NCBI GenBank assembly: GCA_024803745.1
Contig: JANJXV010000024.1
Location: 14,100,427 to 14,164,426 of the forward strand
Direction: 5' to 3'
From: Megascapheus bottae
Taxonomy: Eukaryota > Chordata > Mammalia > Rodentia > Geomyidae
DNA: 64,000 nucleotides
In this document: positions 49,245-60,760 of the stretch, piece by piece
How the letters are laid out: every line of letters starts with the position of its first letter
Numbering within the stretch: position 1 is the first letter of the stretch
Program-made: the position numbers and the translations under genes
Notes under the pieces: generated by a model
What the model was told of the DNA's origin: nothing
Seen by the model: only the letters and a program-made list of their open reading frames with translations
Databases searched by the model: none

Positions 49245-52200
49245 CCAACTTAGACAAAAGCATTTTAATTGACAGTGTAGAATTTCCCAAAATATATTTT
49301 GTAAGAAAATGCAATAATTAGGTACATAGGCTTTACAAACAATTTATAAATTCCAGTGTACTTCAGACCCCTGTCCACTAAGACTTGTTCCTTCAGTCTC
49401 CTGGGCAAATGGCTTAATGTTTCACTAGTAACAAGAAAACCTGTGAAATGAGAAACCCCCCCTCCTCCCCAGAGCTAGGAGTCAGTGGCGGCAACAAAAG
49501 CTGCACTGTGGTTTTGCCCTTACCTTCTCTGCCATTTCCTATCGTGTTACCTTTGACCCTTGGTCTTCTAAATATAAGCTTGTTCAGCTACCAAGGAAGA
49601 AAGATCCGAGGAAATGTAAGGGACTAGTGGCATGCCCATTTTTGCCTTGATGCCCTCCCCCATCTTGCCAGGGAATTTTTTTTGGTGGGGGAGGGGGGAT
49701 GATATCTATGTTCTGGTGTCTTCAAGTGACACACCTTTGTAGGACATAGCATTCTGTGAACCCAGGTTTTAATATTTGTCACTGTGTGATTTCAGCCAAT
49801 TTGCTACCTTTGTGGGTATCAGAATTACCCCAGCCCTCACTACAATGGGACTTGACTGTGGAGGGGCAGACATATTTTAAAATTAAAGCCCTATCTGTAA
49901 GACATATTTATCACCAGTCATAATATTTTTCTTTAAAAAATTGACATTTCTAGTAAGATATTTACATCCTTGTTCAGAGGGAAAAATCAGCTGTGTTTTA
50001 GCTAAGATGTTCTTTGTTTCAAGGTATATTCACTTTATGTAGTGAGGGGGACATTAATGTGTGGCTGCTATATTTACATTGTCATAAAATATGAATATAT
50101 GTTTGAATTTGTTCTTCAAAGCCTTGAGTGTATTCCTCTTCCCTCCTGAAGTGATCAAGCTCAAGCTTTAGAAGGGGGAAAATCTGGACTCAACTAAATT
50201 AAATCCATTTTCTGTGTTTATGAAGCAGACTAGTCTGTACCTCTTTCGTAAGCAGGAATGCTCAGTGCCATGCAGCATTCTCCTGACAGCTTGCTGCCTT
50301 CTTGTGTTGTCCCCACCAAACTCTGCAAGCCTGTGGTTTTTTGCAGCTTTGAGGAAACCAGTTGCCACTGAAACAGAACTCTTAATTTCTTTGGTAGAAC
50401 TGATTTTAAAGTATTGATGAGGCCCTGGTGTTCCTCTTAATCTTCTTGGTCCACATTATCAGAGAGCACTGAAAACCCAGTGAAGATGAAAGACTCAAGA
50501 TGCTGCTGGTGTGAACTAACTATTCACACCTCTGATACTTAGGTTCCAGCGGTGATAGCAAGCCAAGGCCAGATAGCTAATTTTAAAGTTGCACTCAAAA
50601 GCCAACACAATTTAGGTGTTAAGGAACCTCTAGTCAGCTTCAAGCTTCCTCAGGTTCTCTGTGGACCATGAAGTCGTTATTGCTCTGAGGTGTGGCAGTT
50701 GCAGCCTTTCACCAATTTGATGGAAAAGCCTTCACTGTCTTTGTCAAATGCCCTGGCTGGTGATTGTGATCCAGAATCATCCAAATCCAGTGTGGCCTTC
50801 TACACACAGCTCGTGACAGAAATGCACTGGAGGGACACAGCCTAATGCTGGGCAGGAAGGAAGGAAGCAGATTTCTCTTTTCAGAGTAATAAGATCTCTG
50901 CTGACCCCCAAACTAACACAGTTTTCTGTCCTAGCCTTTCTCTACCTCCTAGAGAAGCATTGACACATGTGTTTAGAACCTGGTCACCCTACTTAGTATG
51001 TCTCAACTGTTGGAAGATTCTCAGCCTTTCCTTGATCCCTTGGCTTTCCCTTTTTCCCCTATAGCATCAGAGCAGTTAATAGCTGTAAAGAAGAACTCCA
51101 CTACTCTCAAGTAAACTACTCACAGTCCAGAGCCAGTTCCAGGTTTTTTACACCCCAGAGCAATACATACCATGTCAAAAGTTTAAGATTCCACACAGGG
51201 GGCCCAGGCAAAACTTCCCAACACTCCGTTCTCAGGAACCTTCTACAAGGTACCTGATGGCTGAGCTTATCAACACCCTGTGTGCTGAGATTGAAATGGC
51301 TTTGTGTTTCGCTGAGATGCCACCAGAAACTGATGAGAATTGCAGTGGCCCAACCAAGAACACAGAGAAAAGGAAACAGCAAAGCCTGGCTATAGCCCCA
51401 GAGTGGGAAACAGGCACCTTAGTTAAGATGCACTGTGTGTTCTGGACCTTTTTTCTCTATGGCAGGAGAAGCCAAATTAGTGAGATTAATCTCCAGCGTT
51501 CAAACTTTGGCAGTGGAAAGCTGAATTAACAAACAAATACACAACACTCAGCAACTTGAAAGTCCCTGATTCCCTGTGAAATAATAATGCCCAACTTGTA
51601 GCTGTTTGTCGATTGTCTAGTGAGATGCATCTGCTGATCAGGGCCCTGGGATGGGTCTGTTCCCTATGCTTGCTTGCTCTTTGACACCAGGCCTCATGGA
51701 TCCATCCCATCAGCAAGCAGTGAATTTTAAAAAGCATCTTATTTTCAGTAGGTACTGTAGATTTTAGTCGCTGGTAGGAGTGGAAGTAGGGGATCTTGGA
51801 GAGGGTCTTGAAGGATTGCCTTGGAATAGGCTAGTATTAGTTCTGAGTCCCAAATTGGCTGCCAAGAGTTTACCCTGGGATGAGAAGCCCCCCAACCCCA
51901 CTTTTACCTTCCCGCCCCTTAAGCACACCTCTTTCGCCAAGTCTCAATCTCATTAGGCAAATACAAGGAAATCCAAACCAGAAACAACATCTAGAACAAA
52001 GGGCCTAAGGGATGGGCCTGAGCTAATTTCAGGGACTTTGGGATACAGGGAGAAAAGAGACATGGTTCAAGTGAAGATGTGGGGAAAGGAAGGTAGAAGG
52101 GACACTGGAAGACAAGTCAAGGGTTGGACATGGAAATTCAGGGAGTATCCTTTGAACAATCAGATCCCATAAGACAGGATACAGACCTGCTGGCCTTCCC

Positions 52201-52668
52201 AGCCTACCCCTCCCCCCCCACCTGCTTGGGACAGCTCTGGGGAGAGGCCTGAGTGAGCACAGCAACATAACTGATACAGGCACTGGACCAAAGGGAGGAG
52301 TATTTGCTACCTATGCAAGTTACTTGGCAAGTCTCTTCAGGCCTTGGTCATCTCATCTGCAAAATAAAAAGGATTCTAACAGAGGACCTCTAAAGTCCCT
52401 CCATGGCTTCTCCATCTTCCTACTACTCACCTTCCAGCAGCTCTGAGCTCAGGCACTACAGGATTGCTTTATAAGAGGAATCTAGACAGAATGTTATTTT
52501 TTCAGGGAAAAATTAAGGCCCTGGGGGATTAGGAGACGGTAACCTTCAGAGTCTGCTCTTAGCTCCCCTGTCTTTCCCTTTTCTAATAGAAAATTTCCTC
52601 CTCTGTCCAGATGGCACTTTAGGTGGTCAATTTGGAGCTCTGATGCTGTTGGGAGGTTGTCAGCAGAC
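49245..52668 (-). other. PODXL: PODXL 3' UTR
   Basis: About 3.4 kb after the PODXL stop with no SINE and no convincing coding exon. The GC content is higher than in the neighbouring intergenic DNA, as expected for an exonic UTR. The length is close to the long PODXL UTR known from other mammals. The 3' limit rests on a candidate ATTAAA signal. Confidence 0.65.
49264..49269 (-). terminator. Candidate poly(A) signal of PODXL
   Basis: TTTAAT on the + strand is ATTAAA on the minus strand (context TCAATTAAAATG). Just downstream on the minus strand is CTTTTGTCTAAGTTGG, a U/GU-rich element. A second ATTAAA lies near 49,772. Confidence 0.45.
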
Positions 52669-52866
52669 TCAGAGGTGTGTATCTTCTTCCTCATCGAAGT
52701 CATCCTTGGTCAGGTTGTCCAGGGGCACAATCCAGCTGTCTCCCAGCTCTCCGTTAAGGTTGACTACCTTCTTCTCTTGCATCTCTGAAGTAGTCTCCAT
52801 CACGTCTAGCGTAGGGTTGTCATGGTAACCATTCTCCACTGTCTGCAGCTCCTCTGTGAGTCGTTG
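52669..52866 (-). CDS. PODXL: PODXL last exon, cytoplasmic tail
   Basis: 65 codons plus TGA (tca at 52,669-52,671 on the + strand); acceptor GCCCTCTAG. It starts [20 protein letters not shown] and ends [14 protein letters not shown]. The C-terminal DTHL is the PDZ ligand for NHERF1/2. The acidic run before it and the Ser/Thr sites are conserved with other mammals. Confidence 0.97.
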   Translation of the reverse strand, partial: QRLTEELQTVENGYHDNPTLDVMETTSEMQEKKVVNLNGELGDSWIVPLDNLTKDDFDEEEDTHL

Positions 52867-55800
52867 CTAGAGGGCACAGAGACCCAGAGAAAGGGTAATT
52901 TGGAAAGGCCATGAGACTTCATATAGTCTTAATATAGTATAGACACCCCATTCAGCCTAGGAACTCCTATTCAACTTAAGCAACCACGTATTGCTCTTAT
53001 GTGGGACTGGTGACTCCTTTTGGACACCTTGACTACTTACTGGCTTGCCCATCTCACAGAGATCTGCTTAGATTCTAAACAGTTTCCCAAATGGCCTCAC
53101 CTTTGCCCAGGTGTCAAATTTGCTTCCAGTGGAAACATGAGAACTTTTTGTCCTCTTCGCTCATTTCTCTTTGGTATTTCTTACCCCAAAACACTTCTCT
53201 AGGCTCCTATCTTGTCCCATGGGAATACACGGGCAAGACTGTAAGTGACCCCCCCCACCTCCCTTCTCCCCTTCTTAGGACAGGGCTTGGGAAGTGCTAA
53301 GATTACAGATTTATGCTACCATGCCCTGAAAGATGGGAGCTTTAGGAAGTCAGTTGACTGCATTTTTTTTAGATGGACATGCATAGAAACATATTAACTA
53401 CTTAAGAGTAGCTCTACCAAGTGGATATTATCCCATTTATGCAAGAGACCATTCTGAAACTCAGGGTCACACAATGAGTGAAGACCCACAGTCCTTCTGC
53501 CTCCAAAGCCCTTCTTTCCAGCAAGTAGGCCTACCAGGGGGTATGGAGAGTTCTCCCTGCCAGCCTGCCAGAAGGATCCAGGCCCACTCACTTCCTCCTC
53601 CCTTACATAGAATGAGGAAGTAATCCTGAGGAGGATCAGCCAGTGATAGTCTGCCCCTGGCTTACCTGGTCCTTCCTCTGGGAAAGGCGCTGGTGGCAGC
53701 AGCCATAGAGGGCAGCAACAAGCAGCAAGAAGCAGGCCATGCAGACGATAGTGGTGATGAGGGGTGTGCTGAAGTGGTCCTCATAATCTTCTGGGCTCTC
53801 ATTTCCCAGGTGCATGTCACTGACTCCCGCCTGGCCAGGAAAGATAAGTTACATGGCCAGAAGCGGAGTCTGGGGCCTGTCTGTCTGAACCCAATTCATT
53901 CATAGGCTCATTTGTGTGGTGGAATCACCACCTTCCCCGCCCCTGCTCTGCTCCTGTAGGCCCTCAGACCATGAGTGCTGGAGGATTCCTCCACACAGAA
54001 GGCACTGCACTCTCGGAAGTGCCTGACAGCGCCCACTTACCTCCTTTAGGATACCCCACTTGTCCCTCAGCTGTTCATACACATCCTTGAGAGGCAGTTT
54101 TGCTGTGGATGAGAGGGAGAGAAGCTGCCTGTAGGTCCAGCTCTGAGTTAGATGGTAAGGATAAAAATGAGTCCCCAAGAGGACATACTATATATGTCCT
54201 CAGGGAGGATATCTGGTTTGACAATTCTTTGGAAACTGAGGAGCCACTCTGACCCACAGTGAGACTCCTGCCCTGCCACCTCCTGCCCTGCTCCTACCCA
54301 CCCAGGCCAAGCCCCAGCTCCTGACTCACTTTCAATAGTTACTCCTTTCACTGCCACAGCCTGGCTTTCTAGAACACGTGCCAGCTTTAGAGTGCACTCA
54401 TCTTGAGCCGGGTTGAAGTTGGCTTTGACTGATCGGCACAGCAGAGAGACGAGTTTGTCATCCGGAGGGCTCCCTGCCTATTGTGAAGAGAGAACAAGCG
54501 AGGTGAGCTGTGTGGCCACCTCCTGCACTGTGGGATACATCTCCTCTGGTTCCACTGGGCTCATCTTATTTCCTTCCTAGGCCAGTCTGTGCCTTCTCTG
54601 CTTTGTTCCAACCTTTCCCCTAATTTCTCAGCCTGTTTATCTTGTCCCTGGGTCACAAAGCCTTTCTCCCTAGTACCCTTTCCTCCCCATAAGCATTCAA
54701 TCAGAATTGGTGCCTGCCCTGCCTCTCAATAAAAGGGGCAGGAGGGGCCCACCACTGCCAATGGAAGAATCCCGTACTCCCTGAACCTGCTTCACGGCCA
54801 GCTAAAACCTCAGGAGGTGATGACCACAGCTCTTAGCTCAAAGGGGCTTGTCCCCCAAATGCTATTCCTATCCCCTCCCCAGGCTAAACCTGACAGGGAA
54901 GCAGACTAACAGGGAAGGGAAGGTGCAGCAGCATGATTTTGAGGCTGAGGGATAGAATAAAAATGTGGGCATCTTTTACCCCAACCCATCAAGTCATCAA
55001 GGGCTTCTCTCCCTGCTTCTCTGACCTGATTGTGAAATAAAGAGCTGAGATGTAGAAAAGGGTTGGGTTTTTTTCTTTTTCTTTTTTTTTTTTTTTTGCA
55101 TATTTACTGGTGCTTACACTCAAATCTAGCTATTAAGCCTTAGGGGTTTTTTTTGTTTTGTTTTGTTGGTTTGTTTTTTTAAGACAAAATCTCACTTGGA
55201 GTTCTTGATCTTCCTACTCAGCCTCTTGAGTACTGGGACTAAAAGCATGGACCACTATACTTGGCTAGTAAAGAACTTTGGGGCCTGGCTTCCCTGGAGA
55301 CTCACCTCAGAGCCACCTCTAGGGTTTCGCCTACCATTTCCTTAAGCTTTACAAATCCCCCCCAAACACACCCTCATCAAGAAGGGATCTAGAATATTCT
55401 CTCTCAAGCAAAATTAAGAAAATGCTTCTCATAAATACAACCTGCCAGATTCAGCTCGATGATTACCTCCAGGTCAATCTTAATGCCATTTCTGCCTCAT
55501 CCTAAAAGCCTAATCCCAGGAAAATTCTGCACTTTCTAAAAGTGCTAATAATCAAAGGTGTACTTCTATAAGGCTGACCTGGAAAACTGACATCCAGAAG
55601 AAAAAGAGAGGGCCTGGGTGTGTAGCCCAGTGGTAGAGTGCTCACTCAGCATGCACAAAGCCCTGCGTTCCATTCCTCAGTACCACATACACAGAAAAAG
55701 CTGGAAGTGGTGCTAGTCTTGAGCAAAATGTGTCCAAGCACAGTGTCCAGACCCTGAGTTCAAGTCCCAGGACAAGAAAGAAAGAGAGAGAGAGAGAGGG

Positions 55801-58553
55801 GGGGGGGGAAGAGGGAAAGGGAGAGGGAGAGACAGAGACAGAGACAAGCAGAGCCCAAGTTCTCCAAGCTATAGAAAGCCAGTCCTATTTTGGCAAATGG
55901 TAGTAGCAAAAACAGGCACTGGCCAGTAGAGGACAGCAGTGAGCCATTACTAGGCTCTAGGGCTTGTTGCAGCTTTAGCACTGCACAGCTGACACAGTCC
56001 CTTGGAGACTGCCTATGTAAAGGCAGCTACATACATTTCCCTATGGAGACCTATGGCTCAGTCCCTTTGAGAAGGAACCCTGTGCCTCCCTTGCCTTGGC
56101 ACCTGCAGAGGCAGACTGGGGCTCAATAGATACTCACACAGAAGCTGGCTGTCGTGAAGTTCAGAATGAGCAGGTCATCACTTGGTTTTACAGCAGGATC
56201 ACATTTTACCTAAGTGTGAGATGAAGTTTCAGACCCAGAGTCAGCAGATCTAGACTCTTCCCTCCCCGAGAGTAGGTACGTGGGTGACCAGGAACGAGCA
56301 CAGGACAGTCTGGGCGTAGCTGATGGCTGTCTGCAACCTTGGGCAAGGACCGGAAGAGGGCTCATGGACAGCAGTCCCCCACAGTCCCAGCCAGGGGGAA
56401 GGGAAACACCTTTCTTGGGGTCTGGCTTCTCTTTCTTGTCCTGCCTCTGCTGGAATTACCTTGTTACTTCCAACAGTCCATGTGGGAAAGGAGGTACTGA
56501 AGCCTTGGGGAGCAGTTGGAGACAATTTAGTGCTGAAGCCTGTGGATTCCCAGAAAGCAGATGTGGCCTGAGTTCTTGCTGAAGAGCTGGTGGGCTGCAG
56601 TGCCACAGAGACAGGTGGTTCTGAGCTGGATGGCATCTGGCTGAAGGGCAGCTGAGACCCTTGAGGGGTATCTGACACCACTGTAATGGGCAGAGAAGAG
56701 GCTTTGAGGAGAGTGGGTGATGCCTTGTGGAGCAAAAGACAGTTTTTCTTGCTCTCCAGTTAGGAGCTGGAGTTAGCAAGCTATGAGGAAGAGGCAGAGG
56801 AATGGAGCAGAGAATTGGGTCATTTTATAGGAAGTGTCAGAAGGGGCGAGGCCACAGCTAACATCCACCAGGTACTTGCTTTGTGGGAGGGATTGCTAAG
56901 TGTTGCTAAGGTCCCTCCCTAAGAGAGATGCCATCATTACCCCGATTTATTAACAAGGAAGCCAAGACTCTGAGAGCCCAATGATTTGCCCAAGATCATA
57001 AGCTAATGGATGGCAGTGAGGTATGTGGTACCGAGGAATCGAATCCAGGTCCTCGTGCATGCTAGGCAAGCACTCTACCACTAGGCCAAACTCCCGGCCC
57101 CCAGATAACAGTTTTGAAAATCTTCAAAACTCGGGAGGTATGGGTAGGTTTGGGAATTCCGTTACGAGATGAACACAAAAGTGGTTCATGCTTTGGATCT
57201 CAGCCATACTTGAAAGACAGTGACTAGGACGAATGACAATTGATGCTAGCTAAAGTCAAATGTTAGCAAGAGCCTAACCTAATCAATAAGTCAGGTGTGA
57301 CGGTTTGCATATTTGATCCCAGCATCACAGGAGGCCACAGGTTAAGAAAATGGTGGTCTAGGATGGCATGGGCAAAAGTCTAGGATGACCTATCTGAAAA
57401 CTAACAAAAAAAAAGCTAGGATAGCAGAAGTGCTAGAGTGCCTGATTAGCAAGCAAAAGGCCCAGTATAACAGAGTGACAAGAGTGACAGAGACAGGGAG
57501 AGGAATGAAAGAAGGAAAGGAGGAAGGAAGGAAAACAAAGAAAAGAGAGAAAGCAAAGAAAGGGACAAAGGGAATAGAATAGGAAACAGGATTATAACAG
57601 TTCTACTTAGCAAACATGTTTTCTGCATGTGTGTTATAAGTATGTATTTTGGATGAAGATGTAACCAAACATTTCTTATGGTGGGTTGCCATGAAACTAG
57701 CCTGAAAAGCACTTCCACACCAGGCCGCCACAGCCCCGTATTCCTGCCTGAGGATACGCTGCTGTCTTGTTTATGTGCTGCTGAGCAGACTAGAACTCAC
57801 TCCATCAAAACATACACGCTGCTGGCCACTGATTAGCCCTGAAAAGGAAACTAAGTCTGGGTCTGCAACTGCTCCTGAGCTTGGAAAAAGACCAAACAGG
57901 TTTTCTTTTGGAAGAAACCAAACCCCCAACACTGTGGAACTACTTACTGTGTGAGGTGAGCGTCGCTTGCATTGTAGGGGTGAGGTCAGCGCTGGATGCT
58001 AGACCTGAACTGGTAGTCTTCGTGACTGAGCTTGGCTGCCCCTCTGGAGGGCTCTCTGGGGCCTTTGAAGTGACCACAGTCAATGGGTAAGGGCTTGTTG
58101 TGCTGAGCATTTGGGGCGCAATGGTTGTAGTCTGGAGGGGCAACTGGCCTTCTCCCTGAGTGGTCGTGGTCTCAGTGGACACAGGACTACTAGTCTGGTT
58201 TCCAGAGACAGCTGGTTGTTTGTCTCCATTCTGGTGGCCTTTGGTTACAGGGCTGGTCGAGGCCACAGAGGATGGTACAGTCATAGAATTACTGGCCTGG
58301 GAGCCACTGGCCGTGGTGATGCTGTCCCCACCAGTTTTTCTAGTGGGAGTGGAGGTTGGCATTGTGAAACTCTGCTGAGCTGCAGCTGTCGTCATCTTGG
58401 GGTCTTTGGTCACTGGGGGGCTATTTTCCTTGACTGGCACTGAGACAGTGGCTGAACCATGGTGCGTTGTGCTGTCTATGGTCATAGCTGCGGTGGGCTT
58501 GCTAGTTGTTGTAGGAGATTCTGTTGAGGCTGATGAGTTATCCTGGATCTTGA
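52669..58553 (-). CDS. PODXL: PODXL (podocalyxin), exons 2 to last; gene-level entry
   Basis: Coding join on the minus strand, in order: 58553-57948, 56680-56460, 56209-56138, 54477-54330, 54102-54041, 53830-53666, 52866-52669. All junctions are GT/AG and the frame stays open for about 489 codons to TGA. The product is a type I sialomucin of podocytes, vascular endothelium and stem cells. A Ser/Thr/Pro-rich mucin part comes first, then a region with four cysteines, one membrane helix and a tail ending DTHL that binds NHERF PDZ domains; the juxtamembrane basic stretch binds ezrin. Exon 1 with the signal peptide lies right of the window. The mucin part differs strongly from the human sequence I recall while the tail is nearly unchanged, as is usual for this family. 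Confidence 0.97.
52867..53665. other. PODXL last intron
   Basis: About 800 bases of unique DNA between the tail exon and the transmembrane exon. No SINE was recognised. Confidence 0.75.
53666..53830 (-). CDS. PODXL: PODXL stalk and transmembrane exon
   Basis: 165 bases, 55 codons; acceptor CTGGCCAG, donor CAG/GTAAG. It begins [20 protein letters not shown], then the membrane helix [20 protein letters not shown] and the basic juxtamembrane stretch [10 protein letters not shown], the ezrin contact. A sequon NES sits in the stalk, where the human sequence I recall has none. Confidence 0.96.
54041..54102 (-). CDS. PODXL: PODXL short exon
   Basis: 62 bases; acceptor CATCCACAG, donor GAG/GTAAGT. 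It encodes [20 protein letters not shown] after a threonine codon split with the previous exon. It matches KLPAKDVYERLKDKWDELKE of the human protein. Confidence 0.95.
54330..54477 (-). CDS. PODXL: PODXL exon, cysteine domain
   Basis: 148 bases; acceptor CACAATAG, donor A/GTGAGT. It encodes [20 protein letters not shown], then [19 protein letters not shown] and VAVKGVTIE. It supplies the third and fourth cysteines of the extracellular fold. The FNPAQDEC block is close to FNPAQDKC of the human protein. Confidence 0.95.
55140..55266 (-). repeat. B1-like fragment, reverse
   Basis: A (TTTTG)-rich head, GACAAAATCTCACTTGGAGT, then GAGTACTGGGACTAAAAGCA. Older B1 type. Confidence 0.6.
55611..55772 (+). 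repeat. ID-dimer SINE, partly deleted
   Basis: GCCTGGGTGTGTAGCCCAGT through CAAGTCCCAGGAC. The start of the right half (CTCAAGTGGTAGAG) is missing. Confidence 0.82.
55773..55846 (+). repeat. (GA)n/G-rich simple repeat
   Basis: GAAAGAAAGAGAGAGAGAGA, a G run, then GGGAGAGGGAGAGACAGAGA. It expanded from the tail of the SINE beside it. Confidence 0.9.
56138..56209 (-). CDS. PODXL: PODXL exon, start of cysteine domain
   Basis: 72 bases, 24 codons; acceptor CACTTAG, donor GTGAGT. It reads [20 protein letters not shown] then ASFC. It carries the first two of the four conserved cysteines and an N-glycosylation sequon (NFT), at the place of NLT in other mammals. Confidence 0.93.
56460..56680 (-). 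CDS. PODXL: PODXL exon, end of mucin domain
   Basis: 221 bases; acceptor CCATTACAG, donor AAG/GTAATT. In frame it continues [20 protein letters not shown] and further Ser/Thr/Pro-rich sequence to WTVGSNK. The first codon is completed by the last base of the preceding exon. It matches the position of PODXL exon 3, with little sequence conservation expected there. Confidence 0.9.
57019..57100 (-). repeat. ID SINE left half, reverse
   Basis: TATGTGGTACCGAGGAATCG through CACTAGGCCAAACTCCCGGC. The right half is absent. Confidence 0.85.
57286..57490 (+). repeat. Old B1-ID SINE
   Basis: GTCAGGTGTGACGGTTTGCA, CATCACAGGAGGCCACAGG, then GCAGAAGTGCTAGAGTGCCT. Strongly decayed. Confidence 0.55.
57948..58553 (-). 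CDS. PODXL: PODXL mucin-domain exon
   Basis: 606 bases. The acceptor on the minus strand is CACCATAG and the donor GTAAGT. It encodes about 201 residues made up mostly of Ser, Thr, Pro and Ala, starting [20 protein letters not shown]. This is a dense O-glycosylation region with N-glycosylation sequons at NSS and NQT. There is no cysteine and no exact repeat unit. It corresponds to exon 2 of the mammalian gene. Confidence 0.95.
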
Positions 58554-59140
58554 CTATGGTGGACAAGACAATGGGAAAAAAAATCAAGACAGTGTGTTAG
58601 GCAAAGCTTTTTTTTTTCTTTCTAGCTCCTCCTATCCCTCCCATTTTCTTTGCTGAAGACCTGGGTCATTTGTGGGTCCAGAATTTTCTCCAAAGATCTC
58701 TAGAATAGAAGCTGAGAGTGAAAAGCGAAGTACAGGGAAGGTATAAAGAGGAAGGTGAGGCAAGTAGGTCTGGCTGGAGTGTCCTCTAGCCTTGGATCTG
58801 CCCCACACCCAGCATGTGAAGCTCCAGAAGACCCACATACTGCCACAGCATAGACTTCCCTGGCCTTGGGGTAAGTACACAACCTTTCCCAAGGGAGATG
58901 GGTGATGAACTGGGGCTTGAAGACCACTGTCTCAGCCCCACAGCTAAGCTATAGAAGAAAACGGCAGAACATCTGGGCTGTGCTTGGCATGGAGTCTTAA
59001 CAGAAGTCAGGGAAGGAAGACCAATTTACTTGTCTATTTAGCAATGTATTTATTGAGGATAATGTTACAGGGTAATGTTGGCGCCAACAAATACAGCGAA
59101 GAACAAGAGACACAGATAGCAAAGCTCAGTGTCAGACTGA

Positions 59141-59373
59141 TACGTTGTTGTTGATGGTGGGACTTGAACTCAGGGCCAGGGCACTATCCCTGAGCTCTTT
59201 TGCTCAAGGCTAGCATTCTGTCACTTGAGCCACAGCGCTACTTCCAGTTTTCTGTGATCAACTGCAAATAAGAGTCTCAAGGACTCTCCTGCTCAGGCTG
59301 GCTTAGAACCAGATCCTTAGATCTCAACCTCCTGAGTAGCTAGGATTACAGGTATGAGTAACCGGTGCCTGGT
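59141..59373 (-). repeat. B1-ID composite SINE, reverse
   Basis: GGTGGGACTTGAACTCAGGG through GAGTAGCTAGGATTACAGGT and CGGTGCCTGG. Confidence 0.85.
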
Positions 59374-59430
59374 GTTAGGCCCTGAGTTGAAACCCCCAAT
59401 TGGGCAAAAACAAATTAAAAAAATAAAAAA

Positions 59431-59650
59431 CAGGCCACCTATAATCCTAGCCACTCTGGAGGCTGAGATCTAAACACTGCAGTTCCCACCAGCCCAGGCA
59501 GAAATGTCTGTAAGACTGTGACCTCCAATGAATCACTCAGAAAAAGCTGAAAGTGATGCCGTGGCTCCAGTGGTAGAGCGCTAACCTTGAGCAAAAGACA
59601 TTCCAGGCCAGTACGTAGGCCCCAAATTCAAGCCCCAGGACAAACAAATA
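59431..59650 (+). repeat. B1-ID composite SINE
   Basis: GGCCACCTATAATCCTAGCC, then GCCGTGGCTCCAGTGGTAGA and CAAGCCCCAGGACAAAC. Confidence 0.82.
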
Positions 59651-59937
59651 AACTAGTAGGAGTTGGTATGAGGGAACAAATACTACTAGAGGGAAAGGAA
59701 AGGAGGCAGCATGCAGCAAGAAAGTCAAGCCAGGAAAGATCTAACCTGGACATCAGATAAAATGGATTATGGCCATCTGAAGTGGAGACAGAAGATGGCT
59801 CCAGGAGTGCACTTTGGAGAGCAACTGCTGAGAGAGTAGAGGAAGGAGAATATCTCTGCTGGGTCCTGGCTTCCTGGCCTGGTGGGAAATGGTGCTCTAG
59901 CACTGAAGCTTGCAGGACCTACATCACCCCTGTCTGA

Positions 59938-60045
59938 CCCTGCCTGTAGTCTCAGAGCTTGGGAGGGTGAGGCAGGAGGATGGTGACTGTGATTGGCAGG
60001 CTAGCCCGGGGCCCTTAGTGAGACCTTCGATCTCTGTCATGGCTG
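59938..60045 (+). repeat. B1 monomer, old
   Basis: CTGCCTGTAGTCTCAGAGCT and GTGAGGCAGGAGGATGG are B1-like; no ID part. Confidence 0.6.
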
Positions 60046-60382
60046 GATAGAACATCTGGTTTCTTAGAGTTCATAAAGTCACGATGTGTCTTACAACTGA
60101 TGGTAATCATGGTGCCTGTCTCTATGATTGCTGAGGAGGTAACTGCATTCCAGGGATGTGGAATGGGGCAGTTACTTCTTGCTGGGGTGAACAGCAGGAC
60201 TACTCACATTTTTTGGACCAGGAAGCTGACCTTTGTGTGTTACATAGGATGTAAGTAACACATATTCCCCTCTCCAGTTGTGACAACCAAAAATATCCCC
60301 AGTTATTACCAAACATCCCCCTCCCGCTGGGACTTGGCAGGGGGGAGCCCAGTGAAAACTACTAATTTAAAGAAAGAAAGCA

Positions 60383-60632
60383 GCAGCCAGACATCGGTGG
60401 CTCAAACCTAACCTACATTCCTGGAGAAATGTAGGAGGCTGAGATCTGAGGTTCGTGGTTCGAGGTTCAAAGCCAGCTCAGCGGGACTCTTAATCTCCAA
60501 TTCCCCGCTCCCCCGCAAAGGGAAAAATAAATTAAAACAAAACAAAAACAAGAACTAGAGATATGGCTCAAGTAATATATAGCAAAGCCTTGAGTGAAAA
60601 GCTAAAGGACAATGTCCAGACCCTGGTGCCCT
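60383..60632 (+). repeat. B1-ID composite SINE
   Basis: CAGCCAGACATCGGTGGCTC opens it and GATATGGCTCAAGTAATATA marks the ID part. It runs into a CA repeat. Confidence 0.78.
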
Positions 60633-60643
60633 GGTGCATACAC

Positions 60644-60708
60644 GTGCACAAACACACACACACACACACATACACACACACACACAACTCTCACACACAC
60701 ACACAACT

Positions 60709-60753
<45 letters not shown>

Positions 60754-60760
60754 GCATGTG
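60644..60760 (+). repeat. (CA)n microsatellite
   Basis: Long CA array with ACAACTCTCA interruptions, two of them spaced about 22 bases apart. It is a likely polymorphic marker. Confidence 0.95.

Larger units (their letters stand above)
54478..56137. other. PODXL intron
   Basis: 1.66 kb with a reverse B1-like fragment (55,140-55,266), an ID SINE (55,611-55,772) and a GA-rich tract (55,773-55,846). The rest is unique. Confidence 0.8.
56681..57947. other. PODXL intron
   Basis: 1.27 kb with the left half of a reverse ID SINE, an old B1-ID element and a short GGAA/AAAG-rich run at 57,500-57,570. The rest is unique. Confidence 0.8.

Noticed and set aside
58111..58443. Long + strand ORFs over the PODXL mucin exon
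   Set aside because: They are antisense shadows of the Ser/Thr/Pro-rich minus-strand exon; no splice context of their own.
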